Assembly: GCA_014378285.1 (NCBI GenBank)
Contig: JACMNZ010000223.1
Coordinates: 1-6,409, forward strand
Direction: 5' to 3'
DNA: 6,409 bases
Origin: Pseudopedobacter sp.
Lineage (GTDB): Bacteria > Bacteroidota > Bacteroidia > Sphingobacteriales > Sphingobacteriaceae
The translations under genes and the position numbers were made by a program. The notes beneath the pieces were generated by a model. It worked only from the letters and a program-made list of their open reading frames with translations, did not search any database and was not told the origin of the DNA. Positions 5,980-6,409 of this stretch are shown piece after piece. Every line of letters starts with the position of its first letter. Positions within the stretch are counted from its first letter, which is position 1.

Positions 5980-6407
5980 TAAATAAAAATCCCGTGACCC
6001 ATATTGCTTAGTACTGTTAATACCAATTCTTTACCATAAGAATCTTTTAAAAGTTCTATAGGCTTTAAACTTGCCAAGGCATAATTAGGAGTATTTAACC
6101 ATAGTTTAAGTTTTTCTATATCACCAAAAAAATCTAAACCCGCTTTGGTAACTTCTGCCATTTCAATGATTTTTTCTGAATGGATAGACTTAAAGTGATG
6201 AGAAGGAGCAACTTTATACCGCTGCAATGATTTGGTAGAAATATCTAAAAAATCTGCCCAATCTGTCTCCGTAAATGGCGCTTGCTCTTGTATTACCTCA
6301 AATAAAGAATATGGAATACCAGCCCTAATAGCCGAAATAATCATCATTTTATCATCCAAAAACTCTGAATATTTTATATTTCTTTTTGGCGTAGTCTGAT
6401 ACAACAT
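5979..6407 (-). CDS. Xre/MbcA/ParS-type antitoxin of the RES-Xre module
   Basis: Predicted antitoxin and DNA-binding autorepressor, 142 residues. The N-terminal half holds a helix-turn-helix-like stretch (TETDWADFLDISTKSLQRYK, 46-65). The C-terminal half is a DUF2384/MbcA-ParS-type toxin-binding domain: SEKIIEMAEV (77-86), AGLDFFGD (89-96), KLWLNTPNYALASLKPIELL (101-120) and the terminal GHGIFI. In solved relatives the C-terminal tail reaches into the RES active site. It is the promoter-proximal gene and overlaps the toxin by one base. Only 2 bp remain upstream of the ATG at 6407, so the start may lie outside the window and the promoter and operator are not visible. M21/M22 are alternative internal starts. 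Regulation is expected to be by binding of its own promoter, from family knowledge only. Confidence 0.87.
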   Translation of the reverse strand: MLYQTTPKRNIKYSEFLDDKMMIISAIRAGIPYSLFEVIQEQAPFTETDWADFLDISTKSLQRYKVAPSHHFKSIHSEKIIEMAEVTKAGLDFFGDIEKLKLWLNTPNYALASLKPIELLKDSYGKELVLTVLSNMGHGIFI

Positions 6408-6409
6408 AA

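Overview
The window looks like chromosomal DNA of a Bacteroidota bacterium, most likely a Sphingobacteriaceae/Pedobacter-like organism. This is inferred from the low GC, A-rich translation starts without clear Shine-Dalgarno sequences, a TAnnTTTG-type -7 promoter box, and the character of the proteins. No taxonomic search was possible. All genes appear intact apart from the two at the window edges.

Left part (1-3570). A tRNA-dihydrouridine synthase of the DusB type runs leftward out of the window. Divergent from it, 51 bp away, is a rightward housekeeping/membrane cluster: a CPBP (CAAX-protease/bacteriocin-processing) intramembrane protease, a small DUF2007 protein, and cdsA. The first two overlap by 8 bp and the last two abut with no spacer. 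After a 128-bp A/T-rich spacer with many CTAA-type repeats comes a short-form phosphatidylserine decarboxylase (psd), ending in an apparent intrinsic terminator. CdsA makes CDP-diacylglycerol and Psd makes phosphatidylethanolamine, so this block is phospholipid synthesis. The phosphatidylserine synthase that should act between them is not in the window.

Middle (3517-4053). A 258-bp non-coding stretch holds two hairpins, one of them a perfect 16-bp palindrome. It is followed by a single small DUF427 protein. Its stop codon overlaps that of the next, oppositely oriented gene by 4 bp.

Right part (4050-6407, minus strand). Four genes are packed without gaps and probably form one operon, read right to left: an Xre/MbcA/ParS-type antitoxin, a RES-domain toxin (predicted NAD+-degrading), an alpha/beta hydrolase and a PlsC-like acyltransferase. 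The first two form a standard RES-Xre toxin-antitoxin module. The tight linkage of a hydrolase and an acyltransferase behind it is the most unusual arrangement here and the best candidate for a previously undescribed association. The sequence alone does not show that the four act together.
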